Assembly: GCF_017916325.1 (NCBI RefSeq)
Contig: NC_090166.1
Span: 537,001-601,000 of the forward strand
Reading direction: 5' to 3'
From: Leishmania martiniquensis
Taxonomy: Eukaryota; Euglenozoa; Kinetoplastea; Trypanosomatida; Trypanosomatidae
Length of the DNA: 64,000 nt
The position numbers and the translations under genes are program-made. Shown piece after piece: positions 11,254 through 20,919 of this stretch. Below the pieces are notes generated by a model. That model did not search any database. It worked only from the letters and a program-made list of their open reading frames with translations, and was not told where the DNA came from. Within the stretch, counting starts at the first letter, position 1. Each line of letters starts with the position of its first letter.

Positions 11254-13050
11254 TCAGACAAGCATCGCACTCGCAGCAGCCAGCACCATCGCGAGCACGA
11301 CGCCGGCAGCGGCAGTCTCTACGGGAATTACAGCCGCATCCCCACCGCTCCGCCTCACGCACAGACCAGCAGCAGTGAGCAGGTATCCAGGGCTGCACAC
11401 ACTGCAGCGCATGGGACTTCCCGGAATGGACGATTCACACTTCGGCACCACGGACAGGGTCGGGCAGGGCGTGGTGGTGGGCGCCGCTGTCGTAGTCGTG
11501 GTGGTGGGTGCCGCTGTCGTAGTCGTGGTGGTGGGTGCCGCTGTCGTAGTCGTGGTGGTGGGTGCCGCTGTCGTAGTCGTGGTGGTGGGTGCCGCTGTCG
11601 TAGTCGTGGTGGTGGGTGCCGCTGTCGTAGTCGTGGTGGTGGGTGCCGCTGTCGTAGTCGTGGTGGTGGGTGCCGCTGTCGTAGTCGTGGTGGTGGGTGC
11701 CGCTGTCGTAGTCGTGGTGGTGGGTGCCGCTGTCGTAGTCGTGGTGGTGGGTGCCGCTGTCGTAGTCGTGGTGGTGGGCGCCGCTGTCGTAGTCGTGGTG
11801 GTGGGTGCCGCTGTCGTAGTCGTGGTGGTGGGTGCCGCTGTCGTAGTCGTGGTGGTGGGTGCCGCTGTCGTAGTCGTGGTGGTGGGTGCCGCTGTCGTAG
11901 TCGTGGTGGTGGGTGCCGCTGTCGTAGTCGTGGTGGTGGGTGCCGCTGTCGTAGTCGTGGTGGTGGGTGCCGCTGTCGTAGTCGTGGTGGTGGGCGCCGC
12001 TGTCGTAGTCGTGGTGGTGGGTGCCGCTGTCGTAGTCGTGGTGGTGGGTGCCGCTGTCGTAGTCGTGGTGGTGGGTGCCGCTGTCGTAGTCGTGGTGGTG
12101 GGTGCCGCTGTCGTAGTCGTGGTGGTGGGTGCCGCTGTCGTAGTCGTGGTGGTGGTGGTCACCATAGTATCATTGCATGGCAACATGGTCGCACAGTTGG
12201 GCAAGCGATGCTTGACGTCGACGCCCACGAGCAGAGTTGGGCGCTCCTCCCAGGCAGCCGGAACGCAACCGCAGAAGTTGTTGTTCTGCAGGCCCAATCG
12301 CTCAATAGACGGCATGTCGGCCCATGACGCCGGAAAGGAGCCATACAGGCGGTTCCGCTGCAGGTGAATCTGCTGAGTCTTCGGCATCGCACTCCATGCC
12401 TCGGGAAGAGTGCCATTGATCTTCGTGCCCGAGATGCTGATGACCTCGAGGGAGGGCATTGAGCCCCACTCAGCCGGCAGCGTCCCCGTAATATTAGTGA
12501 AACTGAGTGTCAGCAACCGTAGCGAACTCATCGAGCTCCACGAGGCAGGTAGCGTCCCACTTATGTTCGCGTAGCCAAGGTTGATCGTCGTCACTCTCTG
12601 CAGCTTAGACCAGCTGCTCGGCAGTGTTCCTCTCATCCCTTCTCCCTGATTCATGAGGGTGATCTGATCAATCCTGACCTTCGAGTAGTCGACCGCCTCC
12701 GGCATTTCGGGAAGAGTGCCCACAGCAGAGACGCCAGAGGTGAGGAAGGTGACGTTCGAATTAAAGCACGCAACGCCATCCCACCGACAGAAGTCACTCC
12801 CGGTCCACCCCAGCGATGGCATGGCAGAAGCGAACGCCCGCATCACCTTCAGCGTGTTCGACTTCTCCGAATCACTCATTCCAGACGAAGCCGATGCGCC
12901 AGCCAAACCGCTCTCCAACAAGACGTTGCCCTCAACGACACCCCATGGCTCCGCCGCCCTGGCACGGGCCACCGGTGCAGCAAGCACGAAGAGCAGCGCA
13001 GCCGCCACAGCAATCCCAATCGCCGCCACACGAGGGCACGACTGAGCCAT
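11254..13050 (-). CDS. PSA-2-like LRR surface antigen with Thr-rich stalk, GPI-anchored
   Basis: 598 residues from an ATG at 13050. Residues 1-33 form a hydrophobic signal peptide. The N-cap has the SNTLKVMRAFASAMPSLGW segment and a cysteine pair (DFCRWDGVAC). About five LRRs follow with the core LxGxLPxxW (for example ISGTLPASW, ITGTLPAEW), then a C-cap containing NNFCGCVP. Residues about 298-527 are 25 copies of AAPTTTTTT, a mucin-like stalk likely to be O-glycosylated. The last 70 residues hold a Cys-rich module (CPTL, KCES, RCSVC, LCVRR) and a hydrophobic tail with no positive end, typical of a GPI signal. Leishmania PSA-2/GP46 proteins have this layout and sit on the promastigote surface. 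The exact orthologue cannot be named. Confidence 0.92.
   Translation of the reverse strand: MAQSCPRVAAIGIAVAAALLFVLAAPVARARAAEPWGVVEGNVLLESGLAGASASSGMSDSEKSNTLKVMRAFASAMPSLGWTGSDFCRWDGVACFNSNVTFLTSGVSAVGTLPEMPEAVDYSKVRIDQITLMNQGEGMRGTLPSSWSKLQRVTTINLGYANISGTLPASWSSMSSLRLLTLSFTNITGTLPAEWGSMPSLEVISISGTKINGTLPEAWSAMPKTQQIHLQRNRLYGSFPASWADMPSIERLGLQNNNFCGCVPAAWEERPTLLVGVDVKHRLPNCATMLPCNDTMVTTTTTTTTAAPTTTTTTAAPTTTTTTAAPTTTTTTAAPTTTTTTAAPTTTTTTAAPTTTTTTAAPTTTTTTAAPTTTTTTAAPTTTTTTAAPTTTTTTAAPTTTTTTAAPTTTTTTAAPTTTTTTAAPTTTTTTAAPTTTTTTAAPTTTTTTAAPTTTTTTAAPTTTTTTAAPTTTTTTAAPTTTTTTAAPTTTTTTAAPTTTTTTAAPTTTTTTAAPTTTTTTAAPTTTPCPTLSVVPKCESSIPGSPMRCSVCSPGYLLTAAGLCVRRSGGDAAVIPVETAAAGVVLAMVLAAASAMLV
11471..12145 (-). 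repeat. Coding 27-nt tandem repeat, 25 copies
   Basis: Exactly 25 units of 27 nt encode AAPTTTTTT. Only one variable base was seen: units 1, 12 and 20, counted from 11471, carry gggcgcc instead of gggtgcc, which is silent in the protein. A partial unit of extra ACC codons joins it to the LRR domain near 12157. Such homogeneity points to recent expansion or gene conversion. Confidence 0.95.
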
Positions 13051-16000
13051 GGGAAACAGGAGAGGAGACGGAGGGGTAATATACAGTCAGAAGGGTGCGC
13101 CAAGACGATGGCAGCGGCACCGCTTCGGGATGGGCAGCGTAGGTACACGCGAGAGTCGCTGCCGCAATGGAGCCTCCCCTTCTTCGGGCACGGAGCCGCA
13201 AATCACACCACAGAGGGAAAAGAGAGCACGAGAGAAGAGCCAACACTGCGCGTACAGGCGCGGTGATGTGTTGGGGGGGAAGCGGGGAGGGGGGAGGGCG
13301 CAAGCGGCGAAGCTCTTCCTTTACGTTATCAACAGTTATGGTACAAAAAAAAACAGAGCAAGTCAATGGGACCGCTGAGAAGACGCCTGAGAGTCAGCGG
13401 CGGAGAGGGGCGAGAGAGTCGCCTGTAGCGGCGGTGCGAGGAGGGGGAGAGTGGCATTGGAAGGAAGCATACGGGAAGGGCGCGAGATGCCGAGTGAATG
13501 GTGGGACGTGGAGCACGACAGCGGTGCCGGCGCGGCGTTGAAAAGCACGGTAAGGGCAGCAAGGTGGGACAGAAAGGAAGGAGGTAGTGGAGGGAGAAGC
13601 AGCGCACACAGCGTGGCGTCCATGGAAGGCCAGCATGCAATGCGCTTCGTATGAGGCGCGGGCCTCACCGCAAAGGCGGCAAGATGGCTTTGCACACGCG
13701 CGCACACGAAACGAGGCAGCGAGAGCGCGAGCAGCCAACGCCACAGGCGCGACGTCCCTCTTTGCTTCGCTCTCGCTCCGGCAACGGCAGTTTCCGAAGG
13801 TGCAGAGCACCGTCCTGGTAGTATTCCCCCTTCCCCCTGCGCACTCCACGGGCGCAGAGACAGATCCCGCACGCACGCATTCTTGCCGCTCCCTCCCGCT
13901 CCTTTCTCCGCACGCGAGCACATCCGCCCCTTCCTCTTCCACAGGCACACACACACATGCTCCGCGCTACAGTTTTCTGAAGCTCATCGCGGTGACCTTC
14001 GCCACCACCCCTCCCCTTCTCCCCTGCCAGTCCCTGGCAGACGGCACTCGAGTCGGGCGCCATGACGCCCAGCGCGAGGTGGTGGTGGTGCACAAACGCA
14101 CGCGAGGCAGCGAGAGAGGAGGGTGGGGGAGGCGGTGAGAGGAAACGTAAGGCGGGCGGCAAAGCACGGCGATTTCTCTTTCGGGTGCTTCATCGCTTTT
14201 TCGCACATGCGCACGCTTTCCTTCGCTTCCTTTACCCTCTGCGTGAGTGGACAGCGGCGGGGGATGTCCACTGCAGTACCGGTGGCATGCAACCCCATCT
14301 GCGACCGACTGCTCTGCGTCTTTCACCACGGCTGTGCGCACGCCCACGCAGCTTCATGCGCGTACACCCGGCATTTGTCAGCGTTCGGTCCACCTGGTGG
14401 AAAGGCGTAGGCACAGCGTGAGGATGTCGAGTCTCTCTCTGCAGAATGGCGCCGGTTAGTCTCAGTGAGTACGGGCACTCGTCAGCCCGTTTCCTCTCTC
14501 CACCGAGAAAGAGTGCGGGAGATGCAGAGGAGGGGGGTAGGGGGCGATACGATTCGGCCTTCGTTCGTCGTGTGGTGCGCGGAAAGGGAGGGCAGGAGCA
14601 CGGCGGAGAGGGGGAGAGCGGGAAGAGGGGGCGGAGAAAATGCCTTCATGTGCCCGCCCGACGGTCACGCATGCGTGCAGCCGAGCGTTGATTTACGCTG
14701 GGCTACTGCAGAGGTGTGATGGCAGAGGAGGAGAGCCGAAGTCGGGTGTCGGACGTCAGAAAAGCTCAATGCAAGGCGAAAGAGAGAGGGGGGTGGCGAA
14801 TCGCAGCGAAGAGTCGGGGAAAGAGGGCGGAAGATGAAGAAAAGGGCAACGGTAAACAAAAAGGCGCAAGAAAGAAATATCCACACGCCGCCCCACGTGG
14901 GCCTCGGCGTAACGATGCAGACTCGGCCGACTCCGCCGCAACAGGGCGCTGCACCTCTTGCCCCCTCCCTCTTTCTTTCCCTGTTGGTCGAGGAGGGGGG
15001 GGCGCGCACGCGGCTGCGGCTCATTCGTTCTGTCGCCTCTGTCTGCGCTTGTGTGGGAAGGAGGAAGAAAAGGGAAGACGCAGAGGGCAGAGGCGTTGGC
15101 GTAGAGAAGATAACGGTCGCTGTGTGTGAGGGGGAGGGAAGGGGACGGATTCGCAGAGACCTGCGCTCAGTGTCCAAGGCACTCCGTCACCGCGGCCATC
15201 AGAGCCTCTTCCCGCCTCGTGAGGGCCACCAAAAGGAAGAAAAAGGCGGAGGCTGAGCAGCAGCAGCAGCAGCCGGAGAAGAGAGAGAGACATATGTGAG
15301 GAGACGATCACCAGCCGCAATGAGAGAGGCAGCCGATGAAGCACACACGCACACCGCTACGAAGAGCACTGTGCCCGCTTGAAGAGAAGGCCCCCCCATC
15401 GCGCACGCCCCGCCGCACCGAGAGAGGCGCCTGTTGCACCGAAGGTCTCGAGTACCCCTGCAGCAACCACACGTGCGCAGAAGGCTCTCTCTCCTGGCAC
15501 CCAATCGCCATCATCCAGCTGCCTCGCAGCACCGCTGTGGGGCCGAAGAAAAGAATAGCAGCGGCACACCCCTCCTCCCGCCTACTCGCCATCAGCCCTA
15601 CCGCTCACGCGTGCCTTGAGCCCGGCAGGGCAGGAAAAGCCGTTCGCTTGCGCATGTGCGCGGTGAGATCGCTCGGGGTGCGGCACAACGACGACGACGG
15701 AGAGGAAGAGAGGGGGAAGGGGGCTGGCGCAGAAACGGGAGAATCCGGGGGGAGGAGGTCAGGCAGTCGTGGAGAGGCGTTGAGGAAACCAGCGCACCAC
15801 AGCGAAGAGGCTCAGGGGAGGGCACGTCGTCGTGAGGCCAAAGGTAGGGGCTGAGACCGATGCGAGAACGAAACAGACACGAGGGCGACGGAGGGGGTGC
15901 ACGGAAGTGGAGCAGAGAGAAGCTGTGCGGCCGGGAAGAGGCCGAAAATGAGACGGGGGGAGCCGTGCCGGCAGCCATGCCAGTCGCGCCAGACGAAGCG

Positions 16001-17967
16001 AGACGGACGCGCGCTACAGTCGGTTGGTGGCGACGCAGCCATGAGGGCGCGCAAGAGGCACAGAGAAGAGGAAAGAAAAAGAGAGAGAACGAGCAGAAAG
16101 CGAGTCGCGCAACGATCGAGACAAGCGGGGCGCGGCGGGGACGAAAACAGCGACTGAAGGGCGCCTCAAGTCGGGCGTTTCGACGTGCGCGTTTACGAGG
16201 CAGTGGGGAGGAAGGAGGAGGAAGCTTAGGGGGAGGGGGGCTGGCAGTGGGCGAAACTTCCGAAAGAAGCAGCCGCCATCCGATCCCTCGACTCCGCCGC
16301 GTTCGGCACGTGCGCGAGCGAAAGGCGCCACAGACGGTCAACACGACGCGCACTCCAGCAAAGGGTGGGGAGAGGGGGGAGGCAGATAATGAAGAAACAA
16401 GAAAGGCGTCAGCACTTTCTCGCAGAGCATCTACATCCTACCCATCAATGCCTGCAGGGCTCCGTGACGGTTACCCATCCTGGCATATCTAGTCCTTTCT
16501 CACTCGCGGCGGCTTCCGGGGTCGCGACCACGCAGGCGCGTGGCTGCGCAACCCAAGAGCAGGAGCCGCGCACGGACGAGCGACCAGAGAGCAGGCGTGT
16601 GGTGTAACGCTTAAGGACGCGCAAGCAAAAGAGGCGGGAGGTGGAGAGCATGAGGCTCACCTGCAGTACGGGGGCGGACGGGGGGTGAAGAGGTACATCA
16701 AGCCACCCTCCAGAGCACAAACAACGGCCAAGCGAAATGAAACAGGGGAGAAAGAGAGGCTGAAGACAGCCAGTTCGAGCGCCAGCGGGTGGGAAAGAGG
16801 CCGCGACAGAGAGACACGACGAGCTCCACGAAAAGTGCTGCTCGCGTACGCGGAGAAAAGGGGGGGACGCGCGCCAGTGGTCCAGCGTGCATGCGCTGGT
16901 ACAGATGTCTCAGCTTCCACTACGCACTACAGGACAAGGGGCGCATAAGCTATCACGGGGGTGGGGCTTGTACGCACTTCCACACACGCCTCGCGTCCTC
17001 TCGGCGCAGCAGACAAGACCTAAAGCGACGATAGTGAGAAGAAGCGATTCAGAGCTTGAGCGCCACCGAAGAACGGGGAGGAGAGCCCAACACAGCAAAA
17101 AAAAAACATATATGCGTGTCTAAAGGCGAAGAGGCGAACGAAGGCGCTGTCCCGTTGCCTTTGAAGGAGGAGGAGGGAGGAGAGGGGGCAGTGTGGCCGC
17201 AGGTACTCGAGCATACAAAGGTGCCTTTTCTTGTTGGGCCGATTTCTTCTCCGGGCCGCGGGCAGCGAAGCCGGCAGAAGACACAGCGAGCGCGCAACAG
17301 TCTTGCCGGCTTGCTGATGCCTTTGCTATGAGGCTCACTTGCCAGCCGAATGAGCGGAAACAATTACAGCGGCGCGGTCGCTGCTGAGGCGAGCACAGGC
17401 GCAGCGGTTGAAATGAATACACATACGGGAGTGAAAGTGCCGTAATGTGGAAGAAAAACGGGTGCGGCAAACAGCGGCAGGCGGATCTACGGTAATCAGC
17501 ACGGATGTGCACAGGCGGCAAGGGCCATCCACGCACCACAGCGCACCCGCATCCGCCCACTGTAATCAATGGGCTCGAGTGCAGCTGCAGGCATCCGGCG
17601 CGGACTCGGACTCGAGTATTCTCAACCTTTGTTCTCGTGAGAGTGCGCACACCCTGACCCTTCAGAAGTAAACTAGTCCCCACCAGAGAATGGAGCCGCA
17701 CATTGCCGCTCTTTCGCTTCACATCTGCCGCCCTCGACCATACCGGAAGGCTTGTGCGTGATGCGGCTGATCGCCAAGGAGCTGTCTACACTTATCAAAG
17801 CTGCAGATTTCACACCTCCTCAGGCACTTTCTCTGAAGCCAAAGACTTCGCTGTAAGGCGCAGCTGGCAGCTTTCGGGCAGCGATGCCCAGCGCAGAAGT
17901 CGTAAGGGTCCTACGCTTACTCTCAGCCGCCCCTCTTCCCAGCACTTGCGCTGGAGCCGCTCCGCAA
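13051..17967. other. Intergenic region, 4.9 kb, no convincing gene
   Basis: This lies between the two stalked PSA-like genes. Directly upstream of the ATG at 13050 the minus strand is pyrimidine-rich with no AG before the ATG. A further pyrimidine tract at 13209-13238 is followed by an AG near 13177, a plausible splice acceptor. Copy 2 of the 105-nt repeat lies at 17184-17288, about 680 nt past the stop of the upstream gene, probably in its 3' UTR. No other structure was found. Confidence 0.7.
17184..17288. repeat. Diverged 105-nt intergenic repeat, copy 2
   Basis: Partner of 5799-5903, in the same orientation and without gaps. It is downstream of the 983-residue PSA-like gene on the minus strand. 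Confidence 0.7.
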
Positions 17968-20919
17968 CTACACGGGCACGAGAGCAGCAGCAAGCAGGCC
18001 AAGGGACGTGGCTACAGCGGCAGCCCAAGTCGGTGGAGAGGCAAAATCACCGTCGGGGCGCTTCATGCACCATTGCGCCGCTGTTACCACGTAACTGGAG
18101 GAGCACACATCACACCGCGTTGGATGCCCTCGCACGCACATGACGCAGTGCGGCACCTCGCACTCAGAAGGTGCTTCCGTCGTCGTCGTTGTCGTTGTCG
18201 GCGTTGGCGCTCCCGTCGTCGTCGTTGTCGGCGTTGGCGCTCCCGTCGTCGTCGTTGTCGTTGTCGGCGTTGGCGCTCCCGTCGTCGTCGTTGTCGGCGT
18301 TGGCGCTCCCGTCGTCGTCGTTGTCGGCGTTGGCGCTCCCGTCGTCGTCGTTGTCGTTGTCGGCGTTGGCGCTCCCGTCGTCGTCGTTGTCGGCGTTGGC
18401 GCTCCCGTCGTCGTCGTTGTCGGCGTTGGCGCTCCCGTCGTCGTCGTTGTCGGCGTTGGCGCTCCCGTCGTCGTCGTTGTCGGCGTTGGCGCTCCCGTCG
18501 TTGTCGTTGTCGGCGTTGGCGCTCCCGTCGTCGTCGTCGGCGTTGGCGCTCCCGTCGTCGTCGTTGTCGGCGTTGGCGCTCCCGTCGTCGTCGTTGTCGG
18601 CGTTGGCGCTCCCGTCGTCGTCGTTGTCGGCGTTGGCGCTCCCGTCGTCGTCGTTGTCGGCGTTGGCGCTCCCGTCGTCGTCGTTGTCGGCGTTGGCGCT
18701 CCCGTCGTCGTCGTTGTCGGCGTTGGCGCTCCCGTCGTCGTCGTTGTCGGCGTTGGCGCTCCCGTCGTCGTCGTTGTCGGCGTTGGCGCTCCCGTCGTCG
18801 TCGTTGTCGGCGTTGGCGCTCCCGTCGTCGTCGTTGTCGGCGTTGGCGCTCCCGTCGTCGTCGTTGTCGGCGTTGGCGCTCCCGTCGTCGTCGTTGTCGG
18901 CGTTGGCGCTCCCGTCGTCGTCGTTGTCGGCGTTGGCGCTCCCGTCGTCGTCGTTGTCGGCGTTGGCGCTCCCGTCGTTGTCGTTGTCGGCGTTGGCGCT
19001 CCCGTCGTCGTCGTTGTCGGCGTTGGCGCTCCCGTCGTCGTCGTTGTCGGCGTTGGCGCTCCCGTCGTCGTCGTTGTCGGCGTTGGCGCTCCCGTCGTCG
19101 TCGTTGTCGGCGTTGGCGCTCCCGTCGTCGTCGTTGTCGGCGTTGGCGCTCCCGTCGTCGTCGTTGTCGGCGTTGGCGCTCCCGTCGTCGTCGTTGTCGG
19201 CGTTGGCGCTCCCGTCGTCGTCGTTGTCGGCGTTGGCGCTCCCGTCGTCGTCGTTGTCGGCGTTGGCGCTCCCGTCGTTGTCGTTGTCGGCGTTGGCGCT
19301 CCCGTCGTCGTCGTTGTCGGCGTTGGCGCTCCCGTCGTTGTCGTTGTCGGCGTTGGCGCTCCCGTCGTCGTCGTTGTCGGCGTTGGCGCTCCCGTCGTCG
19401 TCGTTGTCGGCGTTGGCGCTCCCGTCGTCGTCGTTGTCGGCGTTGGCGCTCCCGTCGTCGTCGTTGTCGGCGTTGGCGCTCCCGTCGTCGTCGTTGTCGG
19501 CGTTGGCGCTCCCGTCGTCGTCGTTGTCGGCGTTGGCGCTCCCGTCGTCGTCGTTGTCGGCGTTGGCGCTCCCGTCGTTGTCGTTGTCGGCGTTGGCGCT
19601 CCCGTCGTCGTCGTTGTCGTTGTCGGCGTTGGCGCTCCCGTCGTCGTCGTTGTCGGCGTTGGCGCTCCCGTCGTCGTCGTTGTCGGCGTTGGCGCTCCCG
19701 TCGTCGTCGTTGTCGGCGTTGGCGCTCCCGTCGTTGTCGTTGTCGGCGTTGGCGCTCCCGTCGTCGTCGTTGTCGGCGTTGGCGCTCCCGTCGTTGTCGT
19801 TGTCGGCGTTGGCGCTCCCGTCGTCGTCGTTGTCGGCGTTGGCGCTCCCGTCGTTGTCGTTGTCGGCGTTGGCGCTCCCGTCGTTGTCGTTGTCGGCGTT
19901 GGCGCTCCCGTCGTCGTCGTTGTCGGCGTTGGCGCTCCCGTCGTCGTCGTTGTCGGCGTTGGCGCTCCCGTCGTCGTCGTTGTCGGCGTTGGCGCTCCCG
20001 TCGTCGTCGTTGTCGTTGTCGTCGTCATGCAAGCGTTTACCGTGGCGCAGTCAGCGGCAGCGTTTTTAGAGTCGACCACCACCTGAAAGGACGCCTTCCT
20101 CCACGAGTCCGGCACACACCCGCAGAAGTTGTTATCTTTCAGCGAGAGCTTTCTCAATGACGGCATCTGCGCCCATGCGTCTGGAAGACTGCCGCTGAGT
20201 TCGTTCTGATGCAGCTGAAGAATGTACAGAGCACCCATCGAGTTCCACTCCGGCGGTAAAGTGCCACTGAGCTGAGCGCCGTACAAAACGAGCGTGCTGA
20301 GCGCGCTCATCGAGCTCCACGAGGCGGGCAGCGATCCAGAGATACTCGTGCTTGTTAGTGAAATGAACTGGATCTCGCGAAGCGCGCTCCACGACTCCGG
20401 GAGGGTGCCCGATATGCTGGTGAATCCCATGTTGATGCTGACGAGGTGCTGCAGCTTTCCCCAGCTGCTGGGCAGCGTGCCACGGATCCCGGCACGTTGA
20501 TTGAAGAGATTGATGGTGGTGATCATAACGCTCGAGTAGTCTACGTCATCCGGCAAATTCGGAAGAGTGCCCTCCGTTCTGAAGCCGATGCTGAGAAACG
20601 ATACGGTCGACTGATAACATGTGATGCCCTTCCACTGACAGAAATCCGTCCCAGTCCACTCCAGCGACGGCATCGCTTCCGCAAAAGCCTGCAGAACCCT
20701 CAGCGTGTTCATCTGCTGCACCTCCATAAAGCTGTATGACAGTCCATCGCCATCCGCAGCAGCAGCAGTAATGGCGAGCGTCGGCATCTGGACTTCAAAG
20801 GGCAAAGGCAGATCCACAACGACGGCATCAGCTACTGGTGCATAGGATATGAGTAGCATGACGACGGCGACAGCACTCAGTGCTGCAGTCGAGAACGCGT
20901 AGCAGAGACGTCGCGGCAT
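17968..20919 (-). CDS. PSA-2-like LRR surface antigen with very long Thr-rich stalk, GPI-anchored
   Basis: 983 residues from the ATG at 20919. The frame continues five codons upstream to a GTG, but only this ATG directly precedes the signal peptide (residues 1-32). The N-cap carries MEVQQMNTLRVLQAFAEAMP and FCQWKGITC. About five LRRs follow (IRGTLPSSW, ISGTLPESW, ISGSLPASW, LSGTLPPEW, LSGSLPDAW), then a C-cap with NNFCGCVP. Residues about 298-914 are 60 copies of GAPTPTTTTT. The tail has a Cys-rich module (CEVPHCVMC, RCDVCSS) and ends in a hydrophobic GPI-type segment. The LRR scaffold matches the neighbouring gene at 11254-13050, but the stalk unit is different. The stalk is about 617 residues, so the LRR head would stand far from the membrane. 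Confidence 0.92.
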   Translation of the reverse strand: MPRRLCYAFSTAALSAVAVVMLLISYAPVADAVVVDLPLPFEVQMPTLAITAAAADGDGLSYSFMEVQQMNTLRVLQAFAEAMPSLEWTGTDFCQWKGITCYQSTVSFLSIGFRTEGTLPNLPDDVDYSSVMITTINLFNQRAGIRGTLPSSWGKLQHLVSINMGFTSISGTLPESWSALREIQFISLTSTSISGSLPASWSSMSALSTLVLYGAQLSGTLPPEWNSMGALYILQLHQNELSGSLPDAWAQMPSLRKLSLKDNNFCGCVPDSWRKASFQVVVDSKNAAADCATVNACMTTTTTTTTTGAPTPTTTTTGAPTPTTTTTGAPTPTTTTTGAPTPTTTTTGAPTPTTTTTGAPTPTTTTTGAPTPTTTTTGAPTPTTTTTGAPTPTTTTTGAPTPTTTTTGAPTPTTTTTGAPTPTTTTTGAPTPTTTTTTTGAPTPTTTTTGAPTPTTTTTGAPTPTTTTTGAPTPTTTTTGAPTPTTTTTGAPTPTTTTTGAPTPTTTTTGAPTPTTTTTGAPTPTTTTTGAPTPTTTTTGAPTPTTTTTGAPTPTTTTTGAPTPTTTTTGAPTPTTTTTGAPTPTTTTTGAPTPTTTTTGAPTPTTTTTGAPTPTTTTTGAPTPTTTTTGAPTPTTTTTGAPTPTTTTTGAPTPTTTTTGAPTPTTTTTGAPTPTTTTTGAPTPTTTTTGAPTPTTTTTGAPTPTTTTTGAPTPTTTTTGAPTPTTTTTGAPTPTTTTTGAPTPTTTTTGAPTPTTTTTGAPTPTTTTTGAPTPTTTTTGAPTPTTTTTGAPTPTTTTGAPTPTTTTTGAPTPTTTTTGAPTPTTTTTGAPTPTTTTTGAPTPTTTTTGAPTPTTTTTTTGAPTPTTTTTGAPTPTTTTTGAPTPTTTTTTTGAPTPTTTTTGAPTPTTTTTTTEAPSECEVPHCVMCVRGHPTRCDVCSSSYVVTAAQWCMKRPDGDFASPPTWAAAVATSLGLLAAALVPV
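18203..20017 (-). repeat. Coding 30-nt tandem repeat, 60 copies
   Basis: Sixty units encode GAPTPTTTTT. Three units are longer by 6 nt (two extra Thr; near 18255, 18350 and 19615) and one is shorter by 3 nt (near 18530). Base differences are mostly tcgtcg versus tcgttg, which change Thr codons silently. All length changes keep the frame. Confidence 0.95.

Noticed and set aside
11129..12367. Plus-strand frames of 412 and 367 codons (Val/Gly/Ala and Arg/Gly/Cys repeats)
   Set aside because: Antisense shadows of the 27-nt satellite, which has no stops in several frames because its unit is a multiple of three.
18203..20017. CRISPR-like look of the regular repeats
   Set aside because: There are no unique spacers; the units are contiguous and coding in a eukaryotic genome.
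17884..20160. Long frames on both strands encoding Arg-Trp-Arg-Ser, Val-Gly-Ala-Pro, Leu-Ser-Ala-Leu or Asp-Asn-Asp repeats
   Set aside because: All are alternative readings of the 30-nt satellite. Only the minus frame with signal peptide, LRRs and GPI signal makes sense.
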